This document shows, piece after piece, positions 1 to 12,997 of a stretch of DNA of 64,000 bases. The translations under genes and the position numbers were made by a program. Source of the stretch: Davidsoniella eucalypti (Eukaryota; Ascomycota; Sordariomycetes; Microascales; Ceratocystidaceae); the NCBI GenBank assembly GCA_004009845.1, contig RMBW01000062.1, positions 124,001 to 188,000 of the forward strand, given 5' to 3'. Position 1 is the first letter of the stretch. Each line of letters starts with the position of its first letter. A model generated the notes under the pieces. It had not been told where the DNA came from. It worked only from the letters and a program-made list of their open reading frames with translations, and did no database searches.

Positions 1-1480
1 CTGATGAGATTTTGGACGGGGAGGTTGCATGATGCAATAAAGTCGTTGCCGGAGTAGCGGTCGTGATCGATAATGGTAAACAAGAATTCGTATGATTGTT
101 CATGGCTCATAACCTGGAAAATCATCTTCTCATTGAAGATCGGGTTCAAGTTGTGACGAACACGGCGGGTGCGGTATGTTTTCTTGCCGAGAGAAGCGAC
201 GACGAAAGGGTCCATGTCAAAGCTGGTACGGGTAAGATTGGACTCGGGTGGCAGATCTGTGATCTTAATAACTTCTATGTAGATGACGCCGACCATGTCT
301 GAGCCGCCATTGGAGAACTCATATGGGTTGTTCCGGCGCTTCTTTTTGAGGCCACGGATGCGAAGTCGACGTTTGCGACGTTCAGAAACCTCGATATTTT
401 TGTCGTCACCTTCCGCATCTTCCTCCTCATCGTCCTCGTCGTAATCATCGCCGTCACCATCTCCGTCGGTTGTCGATGAATCATGAGTAGCCGCAGTAGC
501 TGTTTTTGTTGATTGTTGAGAGGTGTTTGATCTGGTGGCGCCAGTTGAGATTCTAGCATCGGCGACAGATGCCACAAAAGAGGCAAACTTCTGCATGATC
601 TGCTCAGGATTGACCTCCTGCGCCTTCGAGTCAACCAAGGTGAACTTGAGTTGTACCTCTCCAGAAACTAGAGCATGCTTGCGGCTAGACTTCTTGCTAC
701 GTAGCGAGTACCACTTGGGCGGTTGTTCATGCTTATTATCAGCGAATATTTCCTCTAGTGCTAGGTCGAACTCGCCCATGTAGTCGCGGCCGAAACGGTC
801 CTTGTCCCAGCAAATGACGTCCAACACTAGACTATGCAGCGAGTTGACGGGCATGTCGCCAAAGACATTCCATTCTGGGTTTAGGGTTTTCGGTATGGAT
901 TGAGTGGTGATCTTGGCTTCACCAAGTGAAAGCACCAAGTACTTGAAAGACGAAGGTCAGCTTATCTTAGTTCGCAACAGTCGGAGACAGTCATGAGTAG
1001 GTGATAGCGGGGTGGCGGTGGTACAAAGAGGGGAGGGCGCATACCGGATCGGAGGTGCCATTTCGGTCTTTGGCGGCAAGGTTTCGGCCCTATAACACGA
1101 GAAGACACCAGGTTAGTCAAGGACGAGAGTTTATGAGATATCGAAGCAATGGTAGTAGCATTGGCTGGTCTAGGCAGCCGAGTGTCACAGTCGCGGCTAC
1201 GCAGGGACGCTGTGTCGCTTTGCAGCTCGGTACCTGAAATTGGCGGGGGTTAAAGCACGATGTAGAGCGAAAGGCAAAGCGACAAAGAGGGGCAGTGAGA
1301 GATAAAGAGTCTACAGACTAGCCACGTTGGACGTACCTTGAGGACCTCAACCTTTAACACCAAGCCGGTATTTACAGAATGAGAGCTCATTGGGTCCTTC
1401 TTGTTGGAGGCTTTGGGACTGACGCTTCGGCTGATTGTCGAGGAAGGCTTGAGCCGAGATGTGAGACTGCGCTTGGCCAT
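1..1480 (-). CDS. psd2: Phosphatidylserine decarboxylase proenzyme 2, N-terminal part (cut by window edge)
   Basis: Makes phosphatidylethanolamine from phosphatidylserine; the fungal Psd2 type carries C2 domains before the catalytic part and acts in the endomembrane system. Exons are 1480-1337, 1089-1045 and 941-1 (minus strand), joined in frame by GT-AG introns; about 376 residues are visible. The first C2 domain starts around residue 41 (LVLKVEVLKGRNLAAKDR, then TSDPYLVLSLG) and ends in a typical NPEWN turn. An acidic and basic linker follows. A second C2 domain then begins at about residue 275 (GVIYIEVIKITDLPPESN, DMDPFVV, and a conserved RTRRVRHNLNP stretch characteristic of fungal Psd2). 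The decarboxylase domain and its autocatalytic serine site lie beyond position 1. The start at 1480 is the only ATG leading into the first C2 domain; a purine-rich run lies just upstream on the plus strand. Identification is by recalled family similarity. Confidence 0.88.
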
Positions 1481-4400
1481 GGCGAAAAAAGAAGAGAAAA
1501 AGAAGAAGAAATGGATAAGGAAATCAGGCGGTTAAAAGAAGATAGGAAAGGGCTTAGCTGAGCCGTCTAGCGGGACAAAAAAAGGGAAGCTGCCTAGAAT
1601 AGTAGCTTCTGTAGCTGAAAAAGAGGAGCTAACGGGATCTTGCAGCAGCAGGAAGATGTTGTGTGTTGTGCCTTCCCAGTGAGAGCGCAACTGACCAACC
1701 AGCGTGAACCTCTGGTGGCAAGGTGGAAAAAAGAAAAATATATATATATAAAAAAGAGCGGACAATATAGCGATAAATAACAGTCTAACTAGAGGGCACA
1801 GCTTTCCATCGCCCGCAATCAATGCAATGGCGCAGAGTCTAGACAGGAAGAAGCCAAGATGTGTAGACGCAGGCTTACAACGATGCTGCCAAGACCCGTG
1901 GGGCGGATTTTGGGAATATCCGGAGCGGCAGGGAGGTAATATGGCAGACCGGAAAGATATAATCGTTGCGTACGAATTGAGATTCCACGCTATCGGACAG
2001 ATCGAATAGGCTGGTAAATAGGGAGGTGAAGGAGGAGAGAATATACGGAAGCACAGTCGACGGTTTGGCTGGCGAGTCTGTATATTTGTATATTAGTACT
2101 AGCTCTCTGGAATCTGGTTCGAAACAGGCGACTGTGATAGTCTCACGTGCAAGGGCGTCGAACAGTTTTTGTCGGGGAGGCGTCTCGTCTCAGGCCAGCA
2201 ATGCGCTAGAAACAGAGGGAAAGATAGAAGGTCTTTGTGATATACTGCGAGCATCAGCAGCGGTTTATATTGGAGCAAGTTTGTTCCCTTCCCAGCAACT
2301 AGAAAGGAAGAATGAAAAGAGAGAAGGAAACGAGCGCCAGAGAATAAAAAATAAAATAAATAGATGCAGAAAATTAGCTGCAGATGCGACTTTGGGTGGG
2401 TTTCAACTAGGCAAGCTTGCCGAGTTTGCAACTACTGCATCAGACAGGGGTCAAAAGATTTGCTGTAGTGGCAACATGTACAAATAGTCAAAACAGAAGA
2501 ATCGACAAGCATAACAGAGCAAGTAGAGTAAACACTAGTTCTGTCTGAGTCTGATGATTAGGATTTGAGGCGGAACAGCAAAGCGACTGCCAAAGCAAAG
2601 CCAGCAGAAAAACAAGAGACGTGTTTCGAAAGGGGAATGAAAGACACAATAAAATGTCTTGAGCTGTCTAGAATGGACGAACCGACAGGACAAAAAGGAG
2701 ACTAATAGGATAGAAGAGCTCGTATGCAACAGCTTAAACGTGATATCTAGGCAACTAGGCAAGGAACAACAGCGCCAAAAGGACGCTCGGGTGAGGTGAC
2801 GTTGGGCAGGCCGTGGTTCAGGCAGAGAGATGGAGAGCTGTTCGTACGAGAAGAAGCTAGACAGGAAGGAGAAGGCCGAAGGACAAGGAACTTGCTGCTG
2901 CTTCTGTCGATACATATACTTATAAAACTATAGTTATCCAGATGTATACATTTACACCGATGTATACATACAGTCATGCTCGCCTTCTACATAGCCTCTT
3001 CGAGTTGCCCATCCATACCAGCTGGTTGGGTCCCTTGATCGATACCAAGCTTTATGCTCTCTTGTATTGCCAGGAGCAAACCAACCATTGCCCGGCTTCT
3101 AGAACCATGGTAGAGCGGCAACTAACAAATAACCAGGCCGCAGAAAGAAGAAGGTAGCGGTTACTACTTATTGGCTCCAGGTGCCGTCAAGCACGAAGTA
3201 GAAGCAACAAGCGCAAGCGACAAGCCAAACAAGGGCTCTCAAATTTGTATGTATTTCCAACCCACGATTTACAGCACACACACACATTGACGTGAAGAGC
3301 GTCTGTGTTGTGTTTACCCCGGCATTAACTTTTGCCACTAGGTTAACATACGTAGCAATCAGCAATTCCTTTTCCGCAAGCACAGACTTCGGGATGGTCT
3401 TTTGTTTCTCTACAAAGATATCAATAATACTCAGGAACAAGTACTACAAGTATATATAGATCACTATTGTAGTAAGAATCACTATAATCCCGCCCAAGCC
3501 GAATCCAATCCGATTCTCATTACGACATAAATTCATAATAAATCGATCTACGCGGGGAATCACCACCCATCTTGTCTTTTTTTGGCCCAGACAAAAGCTT
3601 GCCTTGGAAGTTTGACATATTGACGACGTAAAAATATCTTTTTTATCTGACTAATCACAATATCAAGATGCTTCACCGCCCTGCTTCCCCATAGTCTATT
3701 TGATGAATTTCTCTTTTAGCCCGGGCAACATGAGATGAACGTTTCTCTGCTTTCTTAAGGATTCAAACCCCTCCGATTTCGTCATATCATTTCCTTCGAC
3801 GTGAGTATCAACTCTAATAGGGCGATTGTATAATGTACTTTCTTAAAAGAGACACACAAATCATCACTTGATACAAAGTCAACCACCCTATCATCAACGT
3901 ATATATTCCACAAAATCATTACATACCTCCGTCTCTCTTTTTTCCCACTAACCAGACCGGCTTCCGTTTCCGTTCCTACCGTGACGGCAGCTGCCCACTA
4001 AACAAACAAGGTCACCCCTCCATTCTTCTGTTCCAGACGGGGTCTTCTAGTAAGTCTACAGTAGGCTGATCTATCTGTGACATTTCTTTACTTACGTAGT
4101 CGTAAAAGGAAACGGTTCGCTTCGATCTGTTGTCGAATAGCCAAGGTCGAGCAAACTTAGGGAAATATTATACACCATTGTACACTGAGACATCAATGTT
4201 GAAAACTAATCAGCCACCCGGATTCGCTTGACACCCGTCACGTATTCACGTCATTTATTCATTATATTCAAAAGCTATCGCTTTTGTCAAATTTTCGCCA
4301 GACAGAATCAAAAATGTCTTGAATAAGCAACAAAAATAGACCAATATATAGACAGTCATTTTCTTTTTTGGCTTTGTCATCTTAGCTACACAGCCTAAAA

Positions 4401-4807
4401 TATTTATGGTTATCATATAGTTAGTCTCATGCAATAAGCCACCACTTGATATTGCATAAGCAATTACTTTTACAGCCTCGCAACCAACAAGTAGTCCACG
4501 GGCCACATTTTGTTCGTACCGTCATCAGATGTCAACAATAATTACCAAAAGGGGAAAAATAAGCCTATCAAGTTCACAAAACAGAGATAAACAATCATGC
4601 CTATTGTTTACTTTTTCTTTTCTGCAATTGTATACATTACCGCCAACTTACTCCGACATGTGATAATAAAACTAAGCAGATAAATATGCTTGCAAGCTAA
4701 TTCATGTTAGAACAACACGAAATAAACCAATAAAAAAACTAATATTAGAACATCTGCAGCCAAGTACAACTCAACGCAAGTTACATATCATCATCTGATA
4801 GTTTATG
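1481..4807. other. Gene-free stretch upstream of psd2
   Basis: No open frame here has recognisable homology, coding-like composition or splice structure. From about 1480 to 2950 the minus strand is pyrimidine-rich, as is common in leaders and promoters of fungal genes, so this part is probably the psd2 promoter and 5' leader. A CACGTG site lies near 2144. From 3450 to 4800 the sequence is AT-rich with short runs of A and T. I saw no RNA gene. Confidence 0.5.
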
Positions 4808-6454
4808 TCATCTTCCTAAATCCGTCCTCTTTAGGTAGTCGTCATTAGAGTCAAAACTACCCCTTCTTCTCTTGGCAACTGTTGAAGATCCGACATATAC
4901 AGCCCTCTCAAAATCAATAATCACCAAGTCGCCACATTCCTCATTGTAGAGTAGATTGTGTGGTCTGATATCCCCCATCCAGCTTTTTAAGTTTTGCAAG
5001 TTGCGGTTCAATGTTCCACCCGTCCAGGCTACAAGTATACTTCCCTGCATATGACAAAAGAAGCATATGTTTGTTGATCCTAAAATCAACACAGATGCTT
5101 TGCTTCAGAGCAATTTGACCTAGACAAACAGGAACAACACTTCCTTGTACATCACTTAGATAATTGTACATTCTAGCCTCATGATGAAGTACCCACATCT
5201 TGTTCCTCTACTGCCTTTCACAACAAGGTATATCCAAATGAATGTACAGTAACCTTAACCACGAAGACGAGAAAGTTCTCAGTCATCGTCAAGGTTGGTA
5301 TCAAGCTGGGACTTGATAGTAGTCAAAAGCTGGGACTGATTGATAGCGATGGGGCTAGCAACAGGTTGTTTCCCGCTTGACTTGAAGTGACAAGAGCAAC
5401 AGTGTCAAGATATAAGCAGTTGGTGTTCGCTTTATATTGTCGAGCTGGTCTGTGAATGTATCATCATCGACTGGGGGATCTTGAGAAGACCGAAAAGAAA
5501 TGCCTGATATATCTTGTCGAGGAATAGAAAAATGATAGCAGGCCTTGGTGGAATCGAGAGGATCAATGCGTAGGAAAACCACCATAGATTCTCCACTCGT
5601 AGCATAACCATAAGGAACTCCAGATGCCATGTTATGGAATAGCTAACTATCGTACGCCCTTTATCATGATCAAATCTTGCCTTGCATACAAGATTACATA
5701 ACAGAGGTGAGCCTGACTGATCCTTCAAAGAATCAGTGAGTGCCTGTGGACTAAACCTATAGGCCGACCTGTATCCTAGAATATAAAGTCTCTTGAGAGC
5801 TTGAGTCTTAGCTATCTAATGACCAAAACAGCGCCAATCGGTACGATAATCTTGAGAGTGAGCAGATTGACTTATGCTAGACTCCAAACGAGATCGATAA
5901 CGAGTAAATCGGACGCATGGTGTAACCTGAACCAACATTGTTGATAGAAAGTTTGTGGTAGCCGAATATATGTGAACAGATTTCTTGGAGATATCTTCCG
6001 CTAGTAAGTCTTCTTCATTCTGACCTTGGCTGGTACCCATTGTGGATTTATCGTTCTCCAAAGGTTTGCGGAATCTGTCGATCCACTTAGTGGATTGGAT
6101 GGATATATCAGAGATATACTTCTTAATGCTAATGATTCTTTTGTGTTTATCGATTCCATCCACATCAACCTCAAGATTCGATTCTAGATACCTGCTGATA
6201 ATTCGTGAAAGATATCTTTCAGTGACGTATTCGTGGAACCTAACAGCCTCTGCTTGAGTAGCCAAGGGACAACACATCTGCGAATCATCTTGCATAGTAG
6301 TCATTACATCTAAATCCCCAAATATCTTTCGTTGGCCAAATACAGCATCAAGATGGGAAAACATTTCACCATCATGATCTTGAAAATCAGCCCATGGTAA
6401 AAGTTGACGAGGGTACCATTTATCATTCAATGGTGGGAGTTTGTCGTAGAGCAA
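4808..6454 (-). pseudogene. Broken FunK1-like fungal protein kinase
   Basis: Relic of the large fungal-specific kinase-like family (FunK1 type). In order along the minus strand: an N-terminal region (6454-5816) with the family-like LLPWADF and CPLATQAEAVRFHEYV segments; then, in the same frame but after stops, KARFDHDKGRTIVSYSIT (about 5690-5640); then, in another frame, GVPYGYATSGESMVVFLRID (from about 5618). After another stop comes HHEARMYNYLSDVQGSVVPV (from about 5186). Finally, back in the first frame, GDIRPHNLLYNEECG followed by IIDFERAV, the catalytic loop and DFE region. At least two frameshifts (near 5640 and 4980) and several stops cannot be explained by introns, because adjacent conserved segments abut in different frames. 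The usual HGD of the catalytic loop reads MGD here. There is no in-frame ATG, and TAG lies just upstream of 6454. Probably a dead member of an expanded family. Confidence 0.72.
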
Positions 6455-7155
6455 AGGATATGCCTACTAGGGAGTAGTTTCAATGTTTAAAAATAAACAG
6501 AGTACCAGTACCAGTAGTAGAGAAATCGGTTTGTGAGCATAGTTGAATTCACATACATACATGTAAAACGGTTATGCAGCAAAATTGTACAACTACCAAG
6601 AGCATTCAGCCGGTCAATTATGCATGCCAAGCTGTGTATATACATCCATATTATTCAATCAAAATATGCTAGTTGCATACAACTATCTGGGAAGAGAAAG
6701 TGTATAATGTTGTAGACAAGAGTATATAATGAAACAGTAATCATTGATTCCTATGCTGATATAGGCTCGAAGCTGATATACAGTGATAGTGCCAAGACAT
6801 GACATGAATGTATAAAAAAAGAAGGAAAAAACTCCGCTTGTAGTAAATCCCATGCTACTATGCTACTTCATTGTATAGAAAGTAAGCGAAAAGTAAAAGT
6901 AAAAAAAAGACAAAACAATAGATACATCATGATACATATGTCCGTGGCAAGGTGGAATGGAAACCACTGACCTAACCCTATCCCCTAGGCCAATATCTTT
7001 GTGATGGAGACTTGCCGTTTATCCGGCACATTGTGCTTCATAGCCACACAGAAAAAGGCACACAAGAGAGGGAAGGCTATGCTTGTACGCCAGTACCAAG
7101 AACACAGCGAGAGATCAACCAGAGTTCAAGTATGGAAACTATACTCAGTTAAAGT
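6455..7155. other. Intergenic, 3' side of sec28
   Basis: AT-rich, no gene seen. It contains a 10-nt telomeric-repeat match (CCTAACCCTA, 6970-6979), which is about as many as expected by chance in a window this size. The part next to 7156 is presumably the sec28 3' untranslated region. Confidence 0.5.
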
Positions 7156-8275
7156 TTAAGTAGCAACCTTGGGACTGTACTTGGCTGCTGCCTGATCGAA
7201 AAGGGCACTCTTCTCTTCTAGATCAACTAGGAAAGGGTGATCAGGTTGAGCTTGCTTCAGGCTTCTGTGGATCATGAAGATAAAAAGGTTAGTAATCTAG
7301 CCATCGCTATAACAACTGGCACACAAGAAAAGAGTCTGTAGCCATCGAGCGTACAGGGCCGTGATTGTTTTCTTGGTTTTGTGATATTGACATGTGAAAT
7401 GTTTTAAGACTTACGCAATATTCTCGGTGATATCCTTGCCGGAGACGGCAGTTAGAACTAATAGGTTGACGATAGCCTCGGCATACTGAGGTTCCTTGAC
7501 CAAAGCTTCCTCTAGAGCGGCTTGTGATTCTTCTAAACGTCCTAGGTGTAGCTCGGCGATAGCTTGCGATACCAGACTCCGCACCGACGATGTTGACGGT
7601 GCCTGAGCAAGCTCCTCGTAGACGTAAAACGCCTGCTGGTAGCGTTCACCACCCTAAACAAAGATTATGCGTTAGTATGAAAAGAGCCAAAAAAGAGTAG
7701 TAACTCAAATCATTAACGAGTGAAGAGCAACGACATACCACACGCAAGCCAACCCACGATTCGGCCAGATTGACCAACAAACTATCCTGCGCCCATCTCC
7801 GAGCAGCTGCAACCTCCTTGATAGCAAGGTCATTTCTGTTCTGTGCCAAATGAATCTGCACAATCAGCGCCACGGCTTCCAAGCTTCCCTGGTGGCCAGA
7901 AAGTAGCGCCAGCGCCTCATCCGCCTTGCCCGCCGCCTGAAGCACGGTACCAGCCAAAGCCTGCACATTGGCATTCTCCGGGGCACTCTCGGCTAGCTTC
8001 TCAGCTAGAGCTAAAGCCTTTTCCTCCTGACCGGCCTGGAGCAGACCGAGAGCAGCCACGGCTTGTAGGTCCGGGTCGTCGGTGCCCTTGAGCTCTGTCA
8101 GGACCTCGATGTTCTGGCCGAGGGCTAGGCGGGCGCGCAGAGCTAGCACGCGCGAGGGCAGCTTGTTCTCGGGCGATAGGTCGGATACGTCGAAGTCGAT
8201 GACTTCCTGGTACTGACCCTGGTGGAAGGCATTGTGCATGTTGATGAGCTCGCCCTCAGCTGAGTAGGGATCCAT
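7156..8275 (-). CDS. sec28: Coatomer subunit epsilon (COPI)
   Basis: Epsilon subunit of the COPI coat, which drives retrograde Golgi-to-ER transport; it binds and stabilises alpha-COP. Exons are 8275-7739, 7653-7415 and 7264-7156, giving 294 residues, the usual size for the family. The sequence starts MDPYSAEGELINMHNAFHQG and is made of tetratricopeptide-like helical repeats through its length (for example LLQAGQEEKALALAEKLAE and AIAELHLGRLEESQAALEEA). It ends in a family-typical tail, PDHPFLVDLEEKSALFDQAA. Both introns are GT-AG; the first joins GTG to GGT and the second splits an alanine codon. The frame remains open upstream of 8275 but has no ATG there, so 8275 is the start. Neighbour mct1 lies on the same strand with 646 bp between them, so each has its own promoter. 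Confidence 0.95.
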
Positions 8276-8921
8276 AGTGGCGGTATGAGTATGTCGTGTA
8301 CGGAACGGGTTTATGTGTAATTGAGCAAAGTGAGTGGTTCGAGGATAAGGACCAAAGCTTTGCAATGGATTTAGAATTGGCCGTGGAAGGGTTGGTTATG
8401 ATATCGTCGGTCAATGGATGATCGAATTCGAATTGTTTAGCTGTTGTTAGAGCTTCAATGATCCCAAGCCGGCGCATTGAATCGATAATAGTGGGGTCCA
8501 AGGCAACGACGTGTCCCATAAAGAGAGGGCCAAAAGTATGTTGACACCCGTGGTCTAGGTCCTTTAGTAAGTATCACGGTGCTATACGTAACCACGTCAA
8601 ACAGATAGATGTGTATTTAACAAGGCTGGCATGTAGTGTACTGTACGATGGGTATAGCAAGTCGATTCTTTATGCTAGCTTATAGCTCAAGCTTGGTCCC
8701 TATAGTCCGTGATGAAGGCAAGTCAAACTGAAAAAGAGATAGTCATACACATTAAACAGCAACGAGAATATATGATAGCGTCAAGATATTTATTTCGGTA
8801 TTGTATTTAATGGAAAATAAAATCAATCTGTGTGAAAAAGAGAAAAAATAGAATATAGCCCGCCCAAATTAAGTCATCAAAAATCATTAAGTCGTGTGTC
8901 GTATGTACAGAAAGTACCCCT
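8276..8921. other. Intergenic between sec28 and mct1 (same strand)
   Basis: Holds the sec28 promoter and 5' leader (right of 8275 on the minus strand) and the 3' end of mct1. No further gene seen. The block near 8800-8900 is A/T-rich and suits a 3' untranslated region. Confidence 0.5.
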
Positions 8922-10254
8922 CTATGCCATCGAGTGATGGTGATGTATGTCGTACATCGAATCATGCACGGCGTAGTCAGGAATTTCCTGGACACCGTCA
9001 GTCTCTTCCAGGCCTCGCAAGACGCCGTCAATATCAGCTGGCTCCGTGATAGCCCAAACACCCGCATTGCGCGCCTTATCCATGCCCCGCATGCCAACTT
9101 CTTTGCCCACCAGATTACGTCCAACTTTTCCAGGACCGATGCCGATCCAGCGCCGCACTTGGGCCTGCTTGTCCAGATATCTGATGCTGTCGGCCCAACG
9201 CACCGGCTCAACGCCCGATCTAGATACAAGGTCTTGAATATCCTGTGAACTAGAGAATGGGCGTGCTGAAATGTTGCTGATGCATTGGATACGGCCGGGG
9301 AATTTGATAACATCAGGCTTCTTGAGTAATGCGTGAAGGACATCACCGGCTGGCTTCATCAGTGGGCTATGAAACGGACTCTCAGAGCTCAGGCGTACAG
9401 CGCGTGGATCATGGCCAGAAAATATCTGAACACGGTCAAGTACGTGCGAGATACCCTCAATGCTACCACTTAGTACTATCTGGTTCTTGCTGTTAACATT
9501 GGCAATACAGACTTGATTCTCGACGGGGGTGTGTGACCAGTCACGCACACCTTCGCCGACGATGTTGTGGATGGTGTCGATTAGCGTTTCTAGATATTCA
9601 GGCTCGGTGATCACGGCGACCATGCCGTACTCAGAGCCTGGGTGCATGTTCTGGTAACGTCGGGTAGCTTCAGCCATGACCTGAGCTCGCCGGGCAACTA
9701 GACGCAGGCTGTCTTGGAAGGAGAGATGGCCACTAGCAACAAGCGCAGAAAATTCGCCCAGAGAGTGGCCAAGTGTGTAGTCGACACTATCAGCCGTTTT
9801 GAAGCCGAAGTCTCTCTCAAGGATCCGCATAATGAGCATAGATGTTGCCATGATAGCAGGCTGGGCGTTTTCAGTTACATTAAGCTCGCTCTTGGGGCCC
9901 TCTTGAATGATTTCAGAGAGTTTGTAGCCTAGACATGAGTCTAGTTCTTCGATAAATTCACGCGTAGTCGAAGGGAAGGCTTGGAGCCAAGGGGTAAGCA
10001 TTCCGATTCTTTGAACACCTTGGCCTATGGTATTGTTAGCGAGTCAAACAAACAGAGAAGAAGCGGTAAGATTCTTGGAGGTTGTATGTACCTGGAAAGA
10101 ATATAGCAGTCTTAGAACGGCCGGGAGAAGATATGTATGGTCTAATTGACCGCAGCGTACTTGATAATTCGGAAGGTGCTAGCATAGTGATGTTGGCAGC
10201 ATTACGACTTCGTGAGGCGAGTAGCCGTCGCACTACGGGAGACGTGACGCTCAT
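8922..10254 (-). CDS. mct1: Malonyl-CoA:ACP transacylase, mitochondrial
   Basis: Transfers malonyl from CoA to acyl carrier protein in mitochondrial type II fatty-acid synthesis, the route that feeds lipoate production. Exons are 10254-10092 and 10024-8922, 421 residues. The N-terminus is rich in Arg, Ser and Ala without acids (RRLLASRSRNAANI), as expected for a mitochondrial presequence. The transacylase fold begins at IFFPGQGVQR (51-60). The nucleophile motif is GHSLGEF with Ser142, and the catalytic histidine lies in PFHSPLM at His273. An Arg in the RLVARRAQVM segment (about 167) is the usual carboxylate binder. The single GT-AG intron splits the Gly of FFPGQG. The C-terminus ends in an odd His-rich run (DIHHHHSMA), beyond the catalytic fold. 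All key residues are present, so the enzyme should be active. Confidence 0.95.
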
Positions 10255-12651
10255 TTTGGGCGGCGAGCAGTAGATATCATATATCTTGATTGGAGATATA
10301 CGGCGCGATGTTTCTGTTGACGAAGTTTACATGAATATCGAGTACATGGAAACAGTGTTATGGACAATGTTGAAGATGGCGGCTAGTGTATATTGAAAAG
10401 TAAGGTGACTGTTTATACGAAGAAGACAGGCAGGGGTCAAAGGTTCGAATAGCGAAAAACAGGAACTCAGCCATAAGCGGAAGAAAGAAACGATGATGAA
10501 CAAACTCTGGGACGTGAAGAGCAGGACTCGGTATTCAAATATGATATGGAAAACGGAAATCAGAAGATTATGGGTATATATATAAACAAGTACATTTGCA
10601 ACGGTTATAGAGTCACATCAACTCTGGCTGTCCGCGGGACAAGGGAACTTGGCTAGCCCGTCTTGAACTAGGAAACGCCCGGGGGGTCTGGTGAGCCTAG
10701 CTTCTATGCCTAGCTCTATCAGCAAATGAAGCAAGAGTCACAAGCCAGCATTAGTGAATTGGGCGAGGAGTGGCTTTACAGGGGATCTTTTTGATCAGGT
10801 GACTCAGGAACGACTGCCTAGACTTCATCTTCTTGCTCGCGTTTCAACGAAGGACATGATTCAACTATTTGATATGCTTCATGGAATGCAGACGACTGGC
10901 TTTTGAGGAGCCCAAGTCTTAAAGTTGGGCAAAAAGTACGTCGTCAAACCTGCACACACTAATGACGATTTCTTGGGCTACAGAGCAATGCCCAAACGGA
11001 TTTGGAGAAGCTTCCCCTCTTGTGTTTCTGATCAACTACTGGTGGTACGACAGGCCGTTTGTGGCTATTTCCTTTTCCATGCCCCTTGTTTTTTTGCTAT
11101 TGTTGCCTCTTTGTCGGTCTGAAGGGACATTCACATTTGGAAGGAATGCTGCTGCAGAAATAGGAAAGTCTGGGGGAAAGAACGAAAAAGACGTGCTAGG
11201 ATTCCTTAGAAGTGGGTCTTGTTCCTCATGCCGTACCCCAGAATCTGCATTTCTATTGTTTCCTCGGTTTTCTCTCTGTTTTTCGCGGCGCTGTGAGTTA
11301 AAGTAGATTAGTGGCTAGAGACGCCGAAAGCCCACTAAAAGTCCGAGAGAGCAATCTTCTTACAGTGGATGATAATTCTCATGTGACCTGATCTTGCTTT
11401 CTCGGCCACGGGTTTTGGTCTCTTTTTCTCGTCTTAGCCGGCAATTTCACATTCAAACTTGTCAAACCTGATCGCCATATGTTTTCCGCCCCCAAACATA
11501 TTTCGTGCCGAGGAAGCAACACAGGTATTTGTACTATGTAGTGACATAATTACACTTGCACATCAGCACGTGATGCGCAAGGCATTGCCGATTGTGAAAA
11601 AGAGAGCAAGAATGCTTTTGATTTACTTTGTGGATTTGCTAGTCTAAACGTTACACTTTATGGGCCCTATTACATCCCACCAATATATTTACAAACATAT
11701 CACGTATTATGTCTAATTCAATATACTCAAAACCGAGTCTTAGCTAATCTTTCAACCCCCTCTCTCTTTACTCACTCCCTCACATCATAATCTCCCATTT
11801 GTTAAATCTTTGTTCTCAATCACACAAACTACATCTCCTATTCATCCGCATTCTTGCCACCGCGAGTTTCTAATCAAGCTTGTCAATAATCAGCGCTTGA
11901 TGGCCGTTCTTCGGCAGCTTCAGCACACATCTGCTTATTCTCTAACTTAATCATATCAGAAAGCGCAATCCTTCCCACCCTGATATACCCTGATGTGTAA
12001 TTCTGTCAATATCAAGAATGCAAATGGTACGATGTAGCAATAAGCCTTGAGGCCCTACGCATCTTAAATTTCGCACCAATAATGTTGTTCGGTAGTTCCT
12101 CGTAATCTTCCGATGTTTTGAGGCTCTGTTTGTGTCATGTTCCGTCCACTCTGATACATGCAATCTTGTGCCGACTCGGCCAGTTTGCCTCATGAGCGGT
12201 CGTGAGATCCCGTACGTGTCATTTTGGCTCTGCATGACTATAGTGATGATATGGCGTGAACCTTGATGTTCCGCACACTAGATAGAAGCTCGCCGGTACC
12301 GAGTATATTTCGTGTTGTTATACCATAAACATATATTAGGACTGTTATATAGACAGTAAGCCTCATTCCGATCGGCTTTCGGTATTACTTTGATATACAC
12401 AGTTGTGAGTTGAAGTGAAACCTCTCACTACAACTATGCTTTAGGTTGTGGCGTGAGGTTGTTATCGCTGTTGCGCACTATCAAGTCAATAGGCCATCAC
12501 ATTGCAGTCGTGAAAGCACTGTTGCACTACTAAGCGTATTATTCCGACTCGGTATTATTCTGGAAGTCTTACCGACCCTTGAATAAGTTATTAGTCATAT
12601 ACAGAACATAAGTTGAGGGACATATATGATGGTTGTTTTCCTCTAAAAGAT

Positions 12652-12666
12652 GCCTCGTAACGAGGC
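12652..12666. repeat. Perfect odd palindrome, 7-bp arms
   Basis: GCCTCGT, a single A, then ACGAGGC. GC-rich arms stand out in an AT-rich setting. It could be a protein-binding site or a hairpin; no function can be assigned. Confidence 0.6.
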
Positions 12667-12833
12667 GTCTACGATACCCTAGTTGAAAGTATATTAACCC
12701 TAAATTACAATGACATGATGATATGTGCCCATGACGACATACATAATTGCAGGTGACACCAAACCCTAACCATATCTTTGAAACAAAGCCCATGCGCAAT
12801 GAAAGCGTATTTTAACAGAAAGCGTAAATCATT

Positions 12834-12997
12834 ATCTATACCTTTGTGGTGTTGCTACTGTAAAAGGGATGGATGCGAGTAGTCCCGGATACTAGGAACA
12901 TAGAAAATTGGTGCCAGAAAACACGGGAGTCGAAAAGGAGCTTTTAGATAAATCTCTAGATTATAAATAAAATCATCATCATCATCTATACCTTTGT
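12834..12997. repeat. Pair of 14-bp direct repeats 150 bp apart
   Basis: ATCTATACCTTTGT occurs at 12834-12847 and again at 12984-12997, both preceded by a TCAT-containing run. The second copy is preceded by a short ATC triplet repeat. The unit could be part of a degraded repeat element. Nothing else in the block identifies it. Confidence 0.55.

Noticed and set aside
2026..2487. 153-codon plus-strand open frame upstream of psd2
   Set aside because: No recognisable domain, low-complexity Lys/Arg/Glu composition from a purine-rich strand opposite the probable psd2 leader.
6970..6979. Second telomeric 10-mer (CCTAACCCTA) as an alternative telomerase template
   Set aside because: About 0.8 such 10-nt matches are expected by chance in this window, and there is no nearby TATA box; the same applies to AACCCTAACC at 12762-12771.
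8276..8365. N-terminal extension of coatomer epsilon upstream of 8275
   Set aside because: The frame is open but has no ATG, and homologues begin at the MDPYS-like start.
10440..10465. GGTTCGAAT, resembling a tRNA T-loop
   Set aside because: No matching T-stem, acceptor stem, D-arm or anticodon arm around it. No tRNA was found anywhere in the window by reading for B-box patterns on both strands.
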